Shown here: positions 23,293 to 30,332 of the stretch, piece after piece
Numbering within the stretch: the first letter of the stretch is position 1
Layout of the letters: each line of letters starts with the position of its first letter
DNA from: Actinomycetota bacterium
GTDB lineage: Bacteria > Actinomycetota > Thermoleophilia > Gaiellales > F1-60-MAGs149
Assembly: GCA_947478745.1 (NCBI GenBank)
Contig: CANJXE010000005.1
Coordinates: forward strand, 1-37,911
DNA length: 37,911 nt
Direction of reading: 5' to 3'
Program-made: the position numbers and the translations under genes
The notes under the pieces: model-generated
The model's input: only the letters and a program-made list of their open reading frames with translations
What the model was told of the DNA's origin: nothing
Databases searched by the model: none

Positions 23293-23700
23293 GTGGCACA
23301 GCAGGTTCGACGCAAGCGGAATACGCTTCCCCCCAAGAAGCGCAAGCGCGTCCAGATCACGGACGATCAGATCCGCTACACCAACGTCGAGGGCCTGAAG
23401 CGATTCCTGTCCGACCGCGGCAAGATCCGCTCGCGCCGGATGACGGGCCTGTCCCGTCGCCAGCAGGCGCTTGCAGCGCGTGAGATCAAGCGCGCCCGCG
23501 AGATGGGCCTTCTTCCCTTCGTGATGCCGAAGCTCGAGCGTGCTCGTGGCGGCGGTCGCCCGGATCGTCGTGGCGATGACCGTGAAGAGCAGACGATGGC
23601 TTCCGTCGAGGCACAGGAGTCCGGCGCCACCCAGGTGCTGACCGCTGTCGCTGAGATTCGGGACGAGGTGGCCGTTGAGACGGCCGCCGACGAGTCCTGA
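23293..23700 (+). CDS. rpsR: 30S ribosomal protein S18, cysteine-free form with C-terminal extension
   Basis: Protein of 135 aa from GTG 23293 (AGGGAG upstream). Residues ~15-82 are S18: RYTNVEGLKRFLSDRGKIRSRRMTGLSRRQQALAAREIKRAREMGLLPF. The zinc-type cysteines (CxFC near the N-terminus and the Cys after TG) are absent, so this is the zinc-independent (C-minus) form. A further ~53 residues (Gly/Arg-rich, then acidic) follow the S18 core, which normally ends near LLPF. It stands alone, without rpsF, ssb or rplI. A TATGCT near 23252 could be its -10. Whether it is the only S18 or a zinc-starvation paralogue cannot be told from this window. Confidence 0.9.
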   Translation: MAQQVRRKRNTLPPKKRKRVQITDDQIRYTNVEGLKRFLSDRGKIRSRRMTGLSRRQQALAAREIKRAREMGLLPFVMPKLERARGGGRPDRRGDDREEQTMASVEAQESGATQVLTAVAEIRDEVAVETAADES

Positions 23701-23929
23701 GCCAACGCTCCAGCTGAGCAGCCGTTCGACCCCGCGCGTCAGCGTGGCGTCGTCCAGTCTGATCCCGTGCTGAGCTCCCGCGCCTGAAGCCGTGCCGTCG
23801 TGGCGCACCGGCTCCTGCGCGCCATGACTCGACCGCTGTGCGCCCCACGCGGTAGCAGTGCCTCCCGCGATCACGCGCAGGCGAGCGCCTGGGTTGGGCC
23901 GGACCGGGCGGTGACTCGAGGTACTGGGG

Positions 23930-24235
23930 CTAGAAGCCGAGCGCGAACTTGGCGTCTTCGCTCATCAGCTCGGGCGTCCACGGCGGTGCCCAGACCAGCT
24001 CGGCCTTGACGTCCTTGACGCCCGGGATCTCGACGATCGCGCGCTCGATCTCGGCCGCGATGTGCGGTCCGGCCGGGCAGCCCATCGACGTCAGGGAGTA
24101 CGTCATGGCGACGTTGCTCTCCTCGTCGACGTTGACCTCGTAGACGAGCCCGATATCGACGATGCCCATCATCAGCTCGGGATCCTCGACCTGATTGAGT
24201 GCCTCGATGACGATCTGCTTGGTGACTTCGCTCAT
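23930..24235 (-). CDS. MIP18-family (DUF59) Fe-S assembly protein
   Basis: A 101-aa protein of the MIP18/PaaD/SufT family, with the hallmark DPELMMGIVDIGLVYEV and SLTSMGCPAGPHI containing the conserved Cys. VWAPPWTPELMSEDAKF closes the domain, typical of these small Fe-S cluster assembly factors. The start is ATG 24235 with GAAGGGG upstream; a GTG 8 codons earlier lies directly at the TACCCT hexamer. It stands without a suf operon here, and precedes no gene on its strand within 200 bp. Confidence 0.88.
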   Translation of the reverse strand: MSEVTKQIVIEALNQVEDPELMMGIVDIGLVYEVNVDEESNVAMTYSLTSMGCPAGPHIAAEIERAIVEIPGVKDVKAELVWAPPWTPELMSEDAKFALGF

Positions 24236-24279
24236 GCCTACCCCTTCGCTGTCTGCCACAGGGTAGCCGACGAACCCGG

Positions 24280-24987
24280 CTAGGAGCCCAGACGATCCGG
24301 GAGCTGCCGGTGCGGCCAGACGCGCAGGAAGGCCGCACGTTCGTCGCCGTCGCGCAGAGCGGTCTTGATCTCAGCGATGGCGTAGCGGTCCGACCCTGCC
24401 AGCTGACGGGCGAGCTCGTCGGCCCACGCGGCTTGATCAGCGGCAGGCACGACCGCCTCGACCAGTCCGAGGCGCTGGGCCTCCTCCGCCCCCACGCGAG
24501 CACGGGTGGCCAGCAGGCGCAGCGCCTGGGCAGGCCCCACCAGCCGCTCGAGGCGCTCCAGGCCGCCGAAGCCGGGCATCAGCGCCAGCGACGTGTGGAC
24601 GAAGCGCAGCTCGGCCGCCGGGTCGGCGATGCGCCAATCGGCGGCCAGCGCGAGTTCCGAGCCGCCACCGACGGCATGCCCGGGCAGGCACGCCAGCACG
24701 GGAATCGGCAGCTGGGCCAGCAGGTCGCAGAGGTCGGTGCCCCGATCGGTGAGGGTCTCGCCGCTCTCATCGAGCGCCTCCCACTCGCGGATCGCGGCCC
24801 CGGAGCAGAAGACGCCAGCGGCACCCGTCAGGACGAGCAGGCGGACGGCGGGGTCGGAGCCGGCGGCGAGCGCGTGCGCCTCGATCAGGTCGGCGGCCGC
24901 GGGGCTGAGCGCGTTGCGGGTAGCCGCATCGTCGAGCGTGATGATCGCAACGGCGTCGCGCTGCTCGTAGTGGACCGGTGCGGACAT
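24280..24987 (-). CDS. Enoyl-CoA hydratase/isomerase (crotonase) family protein
   Basis: Protein of 235 aa, slightly short for the family. The oxyanion-hole segments VFCSGAAI (~59-66) and GHAVGGGSELALAADWRIA (~103-121) are clear. Glu111 corresponds to catalytic Glu144 of rat enoyl-CoA hydratase. Ungapped alignment puts His131 where Glu164 should be, so a classical hydratase reaction is doubtful. The start ATG 24987 lies 6 bases after TAGCCT on the minus strand. The acyl-CoA substrate is unknown. Confidence 0.82.
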   Translation of the reverse strand: MSAPVHYEQRDAVAIITLDDAATRNALSPAAADLIEAHALAAGSDPAVRLLVLTGAAGVFCSGAAIREWEALDESGETLTDRGTDLCDLLAQLPIPVLACLPGHAVGGGSELALAADWRIADPAAELRFVHTSLALMPGFGGLERLERLVGPAQALRLLATRARVGAEEAQRLGLVEAVVPAADQAAWADELARQLAGSDRYAIAEIKTALRDGDERAAFLRVWPHRQLPDRLGS

Positions 24988-24993
24988 GCGGGA

Positions 24994-24999
24994 AGGCTA
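24994..24999 (-). promoter_or_regulatory. -10 hexamer of leaderless crotonase-family gene
   Basis: TAGCCT on the minus strand, 6 bases before ATG 24987. It lies between the stop of the upstream operon (25008) and the start. Confidence 0.55.
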
Positions 25000-25007
25000 C
25001 CTGCGGC

Positions 25008-26132
25008 TCAGGCGCTGATGGTGACGGTGGCGCGGTAGGTCTTCGTCCTGCCGCCCTGCGGGCGCACGGTCAGCACCACGCGGCAGCTGCCGGCGGCCAC
25101 GCCGCGAATGCGATGAGCACGCACACGGCAGGCCTTCTGGCCCCCGCGGACGAGCCCGAGACGCGAGCCGGCAGGTCGGACGATCGTCACGCCAAGCTGC
25201 CGCGCCACGCAGGCTGCCGTGATGACCGCGCTGCGTACGACGACGCAGGCCTGGCTGGCAGCGGCGGGTGCGGCGCGCTCCTGCGTGGCGACGGGCGTCG
25301 CCGTTGCCACGCACGCGGCAGCCGCCGTCGAGGCCGCCGGGCTCGTGGTGCCGGTGGGACATGGGATGAAGTCCGTCGCGCCAAGGGTGTCGACGAAGGC
25401 ACCGGGTGGTGCGTCAACGCAACGCACTTGCCCGAACCTCGGCTGGTACGTGCCGGGTGCGCAGGGCACGGCACCCGAGGCCGTCGGGTGATCGATATAG
25501 GTCCCGGGCGGCGCATCGTGGCATGCGAAACCGCCGAGGTCCGCGGTGAAGGTCCCCGGCAGGCACGACGCCTGACTGGTCTGCCCCGGAAGGGCGACGT
25601 AATAGCCCGGCTCGGCGGGCACGCAGCCAGGCCCCCACCCGTCCCCGCTGTACTGACCGACGGAGCACTGCGTCCAGACCTCGAAGGACGGCGAGGTTCC
25701 GGTTGCAGACACCTGACCGACGTTGTCGTAGACGGTCAGCGTGGCCGTCCACGTGACTGCCTCACCAAAGACCTGGTCATCAGCGACCATCCCGGAGGTC
25801 CCAGCCACGCCGGAAAGCGCGCCCAGCTCGGCGGCATTGGCCGTGCCGGCGAACGAGAGCGTCTGCGTTGTCTCGGTCATCGTCTTCGTCAACTTGATGT
25901 CGTGATTCGTCGCCCCGTGGGTGAGTCGCAGCACGGCTGGATGCGTCGTCGTGTTGTCGACCTGCGTGCCCCCTGCGAGCGTCCAGGAGAACGTGAACGT
26001 GCCGGTCGCGCGCTGGGACACGCCGGCCGCAGGTGCAGTGAAGGTCACCCCGGCCGCACTGGCGGCGGCGGGGAGCAGGGCGAGCAGCGCGATCACGATC
26101 ACCAGCGCTGCCGAGCGCTGGTGATGGGTCAT
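25008..26132 (-). CDS. Secreted Cys-rich protein with GCC2/GCC3-like repeats
   Basis: Protein of 374 aa with a signal peptide (AALVIVIALLALLPAAASA). The first ~150 mature residues are a beta-rich, Ig-like domain. Residues ~155-275 are spaced cysteines in CxPG(T/Y)-type repeats (GYYVALPGQTSQASCLPGTF, PPGTYIDHPTASGAVPCAPGTY, PPGAFVDTLGATDFIPCPTGT). They resemble the GCC2/GCC3 and ephrin-receptor-like modules best known from eukaryotes. The C-terminus is a short basic beta domain. Its ATG overlaps the stop of the CcmI-like gene (ATGA), making it the last gene of a cytochrome c maturation operon. Confidence 0.75.
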   Translation of the reverse strand: MTHHQRSAALVIVIALLALLPAAASAAGVTFTAPAAGVSQRATGTFTFSWTLAGGTQVDNTTTHPAVLRLTHGATNHDIKLTKTMTETTQTLSFAGTANAAELGALSGVAGTSGMVADDQVFGEAVTWTATLTVYDNVGQVSATGTSPSFEVWTQCSVGQYSGDGWGPGCVPAEPGYYVALPGQTSQASCLPGTFTADLGGFACHDAPPGTYIDHPTASGAVPCAPGTYQPRFGQVRCVDAPPGAFVDTLGATDFIPCPTGTTSPAASTAAAACVATATPVATQERAAPAAASQACVVVRSAVITAACVARQLGVTIVRPAGSRLGLVRGGQKACRVRAHRIRGVAAGSCRVVLTVRPQGGRTKTYRATVTISA

Positions 26133-26425
26133 GCCGCGTCGTCCTCGGCGTCCAGCGCCGCGATCGCCTTGGCGGCCTGCGCGCGGTACTCGGCGACGAG
26201 CTCGGCATAGTCCTGATCGCCGATGTGGTTCGTGGCCCGGTCGACGTCGAGCTCGTTGAGGGCCTGCAGCGCCAGGTCGCGCTCCTCGCGCAGGGCGAGG
26301 CGGCGGCGCTGATCGTCGCTGAGCGGATCGAGCTGGTCATCCTCGCCCTGGGCGCGCACCAGCGGCCAGGCGATGAAGGTGACGACGGCGAGCGCGATGA
26401 GCGCGAGGAGGATGGCGGCGAGCAT
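26129..26425 (-). CDS. CcmI-like membrane-anchored protein
   Basis: A 98-aa protein. One N-terminal transmembrane helix (AAILLALIALAVVTFIAWPLV) is followed by a charged helical domain with ALREERDLALQALNELDVDRATNHIGDQDYAELVAEYRAQAAKAIAAL. This pattern (helix, then a coiled segment with E-D-Y) resembles the N-terminal part of the CcmI/CycH assembly factor, without the TPR domain. It overlaps ccmF upstream and the secreted gene downstream by 4 bp each (ATGA), so all three are translationally coupled. Confidence 0.75.
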   Translation of the reverse strand: MLAAILLALIALAVVTFIAWPLVRAQGEDDQLDPLSDDQRRRLALREERDLALQALNELDVDRATNHIGDQDYAELVAEYRAQAAKAIAALDAEDDAA

Positions 26426-28416
26426 CAGGACTCTCCCGGCAGGGACTCTTCGGCGTAGCGCTTGGCGATGCGCCGGCGCTCGCGCGGGTCGGGCCAGACG
26501 CAGAGGATGACGCCGCCGGCGAACAGGAAGCCGGCGAGCCAGAGCAGGTTGACGACGGGCTTGTAGAAGGCCTTGATCTTGACGGCCCCGTCGGCGCGGA
26601 TGCCGTCGAGGATCACGAACAGGTCGCCCTGCGTGAGCGTCGTGTTGATCGCGACCTCGTTCGACGTCGTCTGCTCGCGCGTGTAGGCGCGCTGCCCCGG
26701 CCTGAGGACGCCGATCTCCTCGCCATCGCTGGTGACGCGCAGCACGGCAGAGCGCGCGCTGTAGTTGGGACCGCGCTCGCGCTCCACGCCCTCGAAGGTC
26801 AGCACGTTGCTGCCGACGGTCAGCGACTCGCCCTTCTGCAGGAGCCCTTCGGCCTCGGTCTGGTACGCGCTGGCCCCGACCGCGCCGATCACGAACATGA
26901 CGACGCCGAGGTGGACGATGTAGCCGCCGTAGCGGCGGCGGTTGCGGTCGATCAGGTGCAGGAACGCGATCGGCCAGCTCTCCCCCGCCACGCGGTGCCG
27001 GGCGGCCGTGCCGCGCACGAACTCGCTGATGATCGTCACCGTCACGAAGGCGCAGATGCTGCCGGCGGCCACGCCCGGCCACGACGAGTCGAGTCCGAAG
27101 GCGACCATCACGGCGCCGGTGATGACGCCGCCGAGCACGGGCCAGAGGAACGTCGTGCGCAGCTGGCGGAACGACGCGCGGCGCCAGGCGATCAGCGGGC
27201 CGATGCCCATCAGCAGCAGGAGCGGCAGGCCGAAGGCGATCACGAAGAACTCGTAGAACGGCGTGGAGACCGACTCGCGCACCTGGCCGACCGCCTCGGT
27301 CAAGAGCGGGAAGACGACGCCCCAGAGCACCGCGAAGGCGAGGCCGACGAGCAGCAGGTTGTTGAACAGGAACGTCGCCTCGCGGCTGACGAGCGACTCG
27401 ATGCGCTGGTCGGCCCGCAGCAGCGGCAGCCGCCAGAGGATCAGGACGAAGGCGCCGACGAGCACGGCGCCGAGGCCGACCATGAAGTACCAGCCGATGT
27501 CCGTCGCGACGAAGGCGTGGATCGACGAGAGGATGCCGCTGCGCGTGAGGAACGTGCCGAAGATCGACAGCGCGAAGGCGCCGGCGATCAGCGCGATGTT
27601 CCAGACCTTGAGCATGCCCTTGCGCTCCTGGACCATCACGGAGTGCAGGAATGCGGTGGCCACGAGCCACGGCATCAGCGCGGCGTTCTCGACCGGGTCC
27701 CACGCCCAGAAGCCGCCCCAGCCGACCTCGGTGTAGGCCCAGTGGGCGCCGAGCAGCATGCCGATGCCGAGGAAGCCCCACGAGGCGAGCGTCCAGCGCC
27801 GCGAGGCGACGACCCAGCGTGCGTCGGTGCGGCCCGCGAGCATCGCGGCCATCGCGAGCGAGAACGGGATCGCGAGCCCGACGTAGCCGAGGTAGAGGCT
27901 CGGCGGGTGGAGCGCCATGTACGGGTTCTGCAGCGACGGGTTGAGCCCGACACCATCGACCGGCGCGATCTGCGTGACGAACGGGCTGGCCGGCACGACG
28001 AGCAGCAGCAGGAAGAAGCCCGAGATCAGCGACAGCACCATGATCATCCACGGCTGCAGCTCGCCCAGCACGCGCCGGGTGCTGCGCAGGCCGAGCAGGC
28101 TGAAGATCGCGAGCACCGTCGACCAGAGCAGCAGCGAGCCGGCCTGCGAGCCCCACCACGCGGTGATCAGGTAGACGGTCGGCAGCGAGCGCGACGAGGT
28201 GTCGGAGACGACCTTGAACGTGAAATCGTGCGTGAAGAGCGCGCGCAGGAAGATGGCGTCGGCGACGATCACGAGGCCGAAGATCGCCCACAGCCCGTGG
28301 CGCGCGCTGACGAGGAAGCGGCGGTCGTGACCGGTCGCCGCCCACAGCGAGGTGCCGGCGGAGTAGATCGCGACGAGCAGCGCGAGGATCAGCGCGCCTT
28401 GCCCGATCAGTGCCAT
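26425..28416 (-). CDS. ccmF: Cytochrome c heme lyase subunit CcmF
   Basis: Polytopic membrane protein of 663 aa that transfers heme from CcmE to apocytochrome c in system I maturation. The WWD motif WGGFWAWDPVENAAL starts at 233, and the conserved His170 is in YMALHPPSLYLGY. Many hydrophobic helices and a large external domain near the C-terminus (residues ~525-635) match CcmF. Length is normal. ccmE ends 16 bp upstream. No ccmH, ccmG or ccmABCD gene is in the window. Confidence 0.93.
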   Translation of the reverse strand: MALIGQGALILALLVAIYSAGTSLWAATGHDRRFLVSARHGLWAIFGLVIVADAIFLRALFTHDFTFKVVSDTSSRSLPTVYLITAWWGSQAGSLLLWSTVLAIFSLLGLRSTRRVLGELQPWMIMVLSLISGFFLLLLVVPASPFVTQIAPVDGVGLNPSLQNPYMALHPPSLYLGYVGLAIPFSLAMAAMLAGRTDARWVVASRRWTLASWGFLGIGMLLGAHWAYTEVGWGGFWAWDPVENAALMPWLVATAFLHSVMVQERKGMLKVWNIALIAGAFALSIFGTFLTRSGILSSIHAFVATDIGWYFMVGLGAVLVGAFVLILWRLPLLRADQRIESLVSREATFLFNNLLLVGLAFAVLWGVVFPLLTEAVGQVRESVSTPFYEFFVIAFGLPLLLLMGIGPLIAWRRASFRQLRTTFLWPVLGGVITGAVMVAFGLDSSWPGVAAGSICAFVTVTIISEFVRGTAARHRVAGESWPIAFLHLIDRNRRRYGGYIVHLGVVMFVIGAVGASAYQTEAEGLLQKGESLTVGSNVLTFEGVERERGPNYSARSAVLRVTSDGEEIGVLRPGQRAYTREQTTSNEVAINTTLTQGDLFVILDGIRADGAVKIKAFYKPVVNLLWLAGFLFAGGVILCVWPDPRERRRIAKRYAEESLPGES

Positions 28417-28432
28417 GTCAGTTCTCCGCGGC

Positions 28433-28879
28433 TCAGGACTTCGTGTCCGACGTGGTTGCCTTGTCCGAGTACTTGGACGGGCACTTCGTCACGAGGGAGT
28501 CGGGCACGGCGGTGAACACGCCGTCCTTGAGCGTGCCGTCGATGACGACGTCACGGCCGATCTTGTACGCATCGGGCACGGCACCGGTGTAGACCACCGG
28601 CAGCGTCTGCGAGCCCTTGTAGTCCTTGACGACGAAGTGCAGGCCGCTCGCGTCGGCCGCGTCGCCGTGCGATGTCGTGACCTTGCCCTCGAGACGCACC
28701 TTCTGGCCGCTGTAGGCCTGCGCCTGCGAGACCATCAGCACCGGGATCGACGAGTCGGCGAATGCGGTGTAGACGGCGAAGGTGCCGAGCAGCGACGCCA
28801 CCGCGAGCGCGATCACGAGGCGGACATGGCGGAATCCCGGCTTGGGTTCCTCGGGTGCGACGGCAGGAGTCTCGCTCAC
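28433..28879 (-). CDS. ccmE: Heme chaperone CcmE, CxxxY type
   Basis: Protein of 148 aa with an N-terminal helix (~20-40) and an OB-fold domain that carries heme in the periplasm-equivalent space. The usual heme-binding HxxxY is replaced by Cys133-Pro-Ser-Lys-Tyr137 (CxxxY), the variant described for some archaea and Desulfovibrio. The start is GTG 28879 with TAGACT 7 bases upstream. It heads the ccmE-ccmF-ccmI-like operon. Confidence 0.9.
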   Translation of the reverse strand: MSETPAVAPEEPKPGFRHVRLVIALAVASLLGTFAVYTAFADSSIPVLMVSQAQAYSGQKVRLEGKVTTSHGDAADASGLHFVVKDYKGSQTLPVVYTGAVPDAYKIGRDVVIDGTLKDGVFTAVPDSLVTKCPSKYSDKATTSDTKS

Positions 28880-28886
28880 GGCACTC

Positions 28887-28892
28887 AGTCTA
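28887..28892 (-). promoter_or_regulatory. -10 hexamer of leaderless ccmE operon
   Basis: TAGACT on the minus strand, 7 bases before GTG 28879. Confidence 0.55.
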
Positions 28893-28918
28893 TCGGAGGC
28901 TCGCGGGAATCAGCCGTA

Positions 28919-29143
28919 TCAGGCGGCTTTGGGGTACGCATCGTCGATGCGTCGCAGCTCGTCGCGCATCTCGGCGCGATCGATGTACGACATCGCGTCG
29001 GCGTAGCCCTGGCTGTAGGCGGTGCGCAGGTACCAGCCGATCAGCTCGGGATCCCAGTTCTCGCGCGGCACCTCGAAAAGCTCCGCCCAGAGTCCGGCCA
29101 GCCGGAGGTCGAGCATACGTGCGAGGTCCTCGTGTGCTTCCAC
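28919..29143 (-). CDS. Small hypothetical protein
   Basis: A 74-aa, acidic, helical protein (EAHEDLARMLDLRLAGLWAELFEVPRENWDPELIGWYLRTAYSQGYADAM...). No signal peptide or membrane helix. Start GTG 29143; TAGCGT on the minus strand lies 9 bases upstream. It is divergent from the beta-lactamase-fold gene and sits upstream of ccmE on the same strand. I do not recognise the family. Confidence 0.65.
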   Translation of the reverse strand: MEAHEDLARMLDLRLAGLWAELFEVPRENWDPELIGWYLRTAYSQGYADAMSYIDRAEMRDELRRIDDAYPKAA

Positions 29144-29191
29144 CTGACGACCACGCTAGTCAGAGCGCCGGACACCCGAGCCCTCTGGGGA

Positions 29192-29197
29192 TATCGT
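29192..29197 (+). promoter_or_regulatory. -10 hexamer of leaderless hydrolase gene
   Basis: TATCGT, 7 bases before ATG 29205. Confidence 0.55.
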
Positions 29198-29204
29198 GCG
29201 ATCC

Positions 29205-30332
29205 ATGGCCGTCGCCTTCACCGTTGATGCACCGCGCTCGTTCGAGGCCAATCCGGGGCTGATCGCGTTTCAGGCGAAGCAGACGATCGACGCGATCTCG
29301 GTGCGCGTGAACGGCAAGGAGTATCGGCTGGTGACGCTGCCGAAGCCGACCCGGCGTGGCACCGTCGGGCCGTTCGGGCTGCCACCACGAGAGCTGACGG
29401 TGACGGTGGTCGGCTTCCACAACGGCTCTCCCGTCGGCAAGGCGACTGCCTCGCACGTCCTCGGCCTCCCCCGTGCCGCCGGTACGACCAACCGCACGAC
29501 GATGACGCCGCCGGCCGCGCAGGCGCGCATGCGCCGGCTCTCGAAGCCGCCGGGCTCCTCGGCGGCGTGGACCGTCGATCTCAGCTCGGGCCGCGGCGCG
29601 TCGTGGAATGCCGGCGCGAAGTTCTCCGCCGCGAGCACCGCGAAGCTGCCGATCCTGATCACCTATCTGGCGCAGCTCAAGCGCGACCCGGTCGGCGCAC
29701 CGGGCTGGGGGGCGCTGCAGTCCATGATCCGCGCGTCGTCCAACGATGCGGCGAACGAGGTGCTGAAGGCGATCGGCGGCGGCAGCGTGGAGACGGGCGG
29801 AGCGCGCGTCACGGCGCTGGCCCACCGGCTGGGCGCGGTGCACACCGATGAGGCCGGAGGCTACCTGCCGAATCAGGACCGCAAGGGCCTCAACCCGCCG
29901 GTGCGAGTCAACGACCAGCCGCAGATCAAGTGCTGCAAGATCGTGACCGCGCACGACCTCGGCCTGCTGATGCAGGAGATCGTCGAGGCCGCCAACGGTC
30001 GCGGCCGCGCCCACGCCGCGGGCCTGACGGGCCGCGATGCCCGCGTTGCGCTGTGGCTCCTGTCGAACACGGACTATCCGGGGCTGTTCGAGCCCTGGAC
30101 GAAGTGCGTCGTCGCGCACAAGATCGGCTACATCGACGTCGTCTGGCACGACGTCGCCGCCATCTTCGAGCCGTCGGGCACGCTGATCACCGTGGCCCTG
30201 ACCGAGAACGCGGGCGGTGCCAGCGAGTCGGCGGCGTCGCGCTTCGCACACGGCGTGCTGCAGATCGCCGAGACCGGGCTGGCCGAGCCGGAGCGGACCG
30301 CTCCCCGCCGCTCGGTACGATCAGCAGGGTGA
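29205..30332 (+). CDS. Serine beta-lactamase-fold hydrolase (class A-like)
   Basis: Protein of 375 aa. Residues ~1-90 form a beta-rich domain. The rest is a class A beta-lactamase/DD-peptidase-like serine hydrolase: Ser144-Thr-Ala-Lys147 (SxxK), Ser178-x-Asn180 (SxN) and His305-Lys306-Ile-Gly308 in place of the KTG triad. Two adjacent cysteines (KCCK) are at 243-244. No signal peptide is seen, and an in-frame stop at 29157 rules out a distant start, which is unusual for this family. Its stop overlaps the start of the P-type ATPase (GTGA). The substrate is unknown. Confidence 0.82.
   Translation: MAVAFTVDAPRSFEANPGLIAFQAKQTIDAISVRVNGKEYRLVTLPKPTRRGTVGPFGLPPRELTVTVVGFHNGSPVGKATASHVLGLPRAAGTTNRTTMTPPAAQARMRRLSKPPGSSAAWTVDLSSGRGASWNAGAKFSAASTAKLPILITYLAQLKRDPVGAPGWGALQSMIRASSNDAANEVLKAIGGGSVETGGARVTALAHRLGAVHTDEAGGYLPNQDRKGLNPPVRVNDQPQIKCCKIVTAHDLGLLMQEIVEAANGRGRAHAAGLTGRDARVALWLLSNTDYPGLFEPWTKCVVAHKIGYIDVVWHDVAAIFEPSGTLITVALTENAGGASESAASRFAHGVLQIAETGLAEPERTAPRRSVRSAG
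30316..30321 (+). promoter_or_regulatory. -10 hexamer of internal leaderless promoter for P-type ATPase
   Basis: TACGAT inside the end of the hydrolase gene, 7 bases before GTG 30329. Confidence 0.5.

Noticed and set aside
23701-23929. Gene between S18 and the MIP18-family gene
   Set aside because: 229 bp with no ribosome site and no recognisable product in any frame. I see nothing else supportable there.
26129-28345. Long second minus-strand frame across ccmF
   Set aside because: Only its last 98 codons (26129-26425) are a plausible gene. The rest is a shifted frame of ccmF with Arg/Ala-rich composition.
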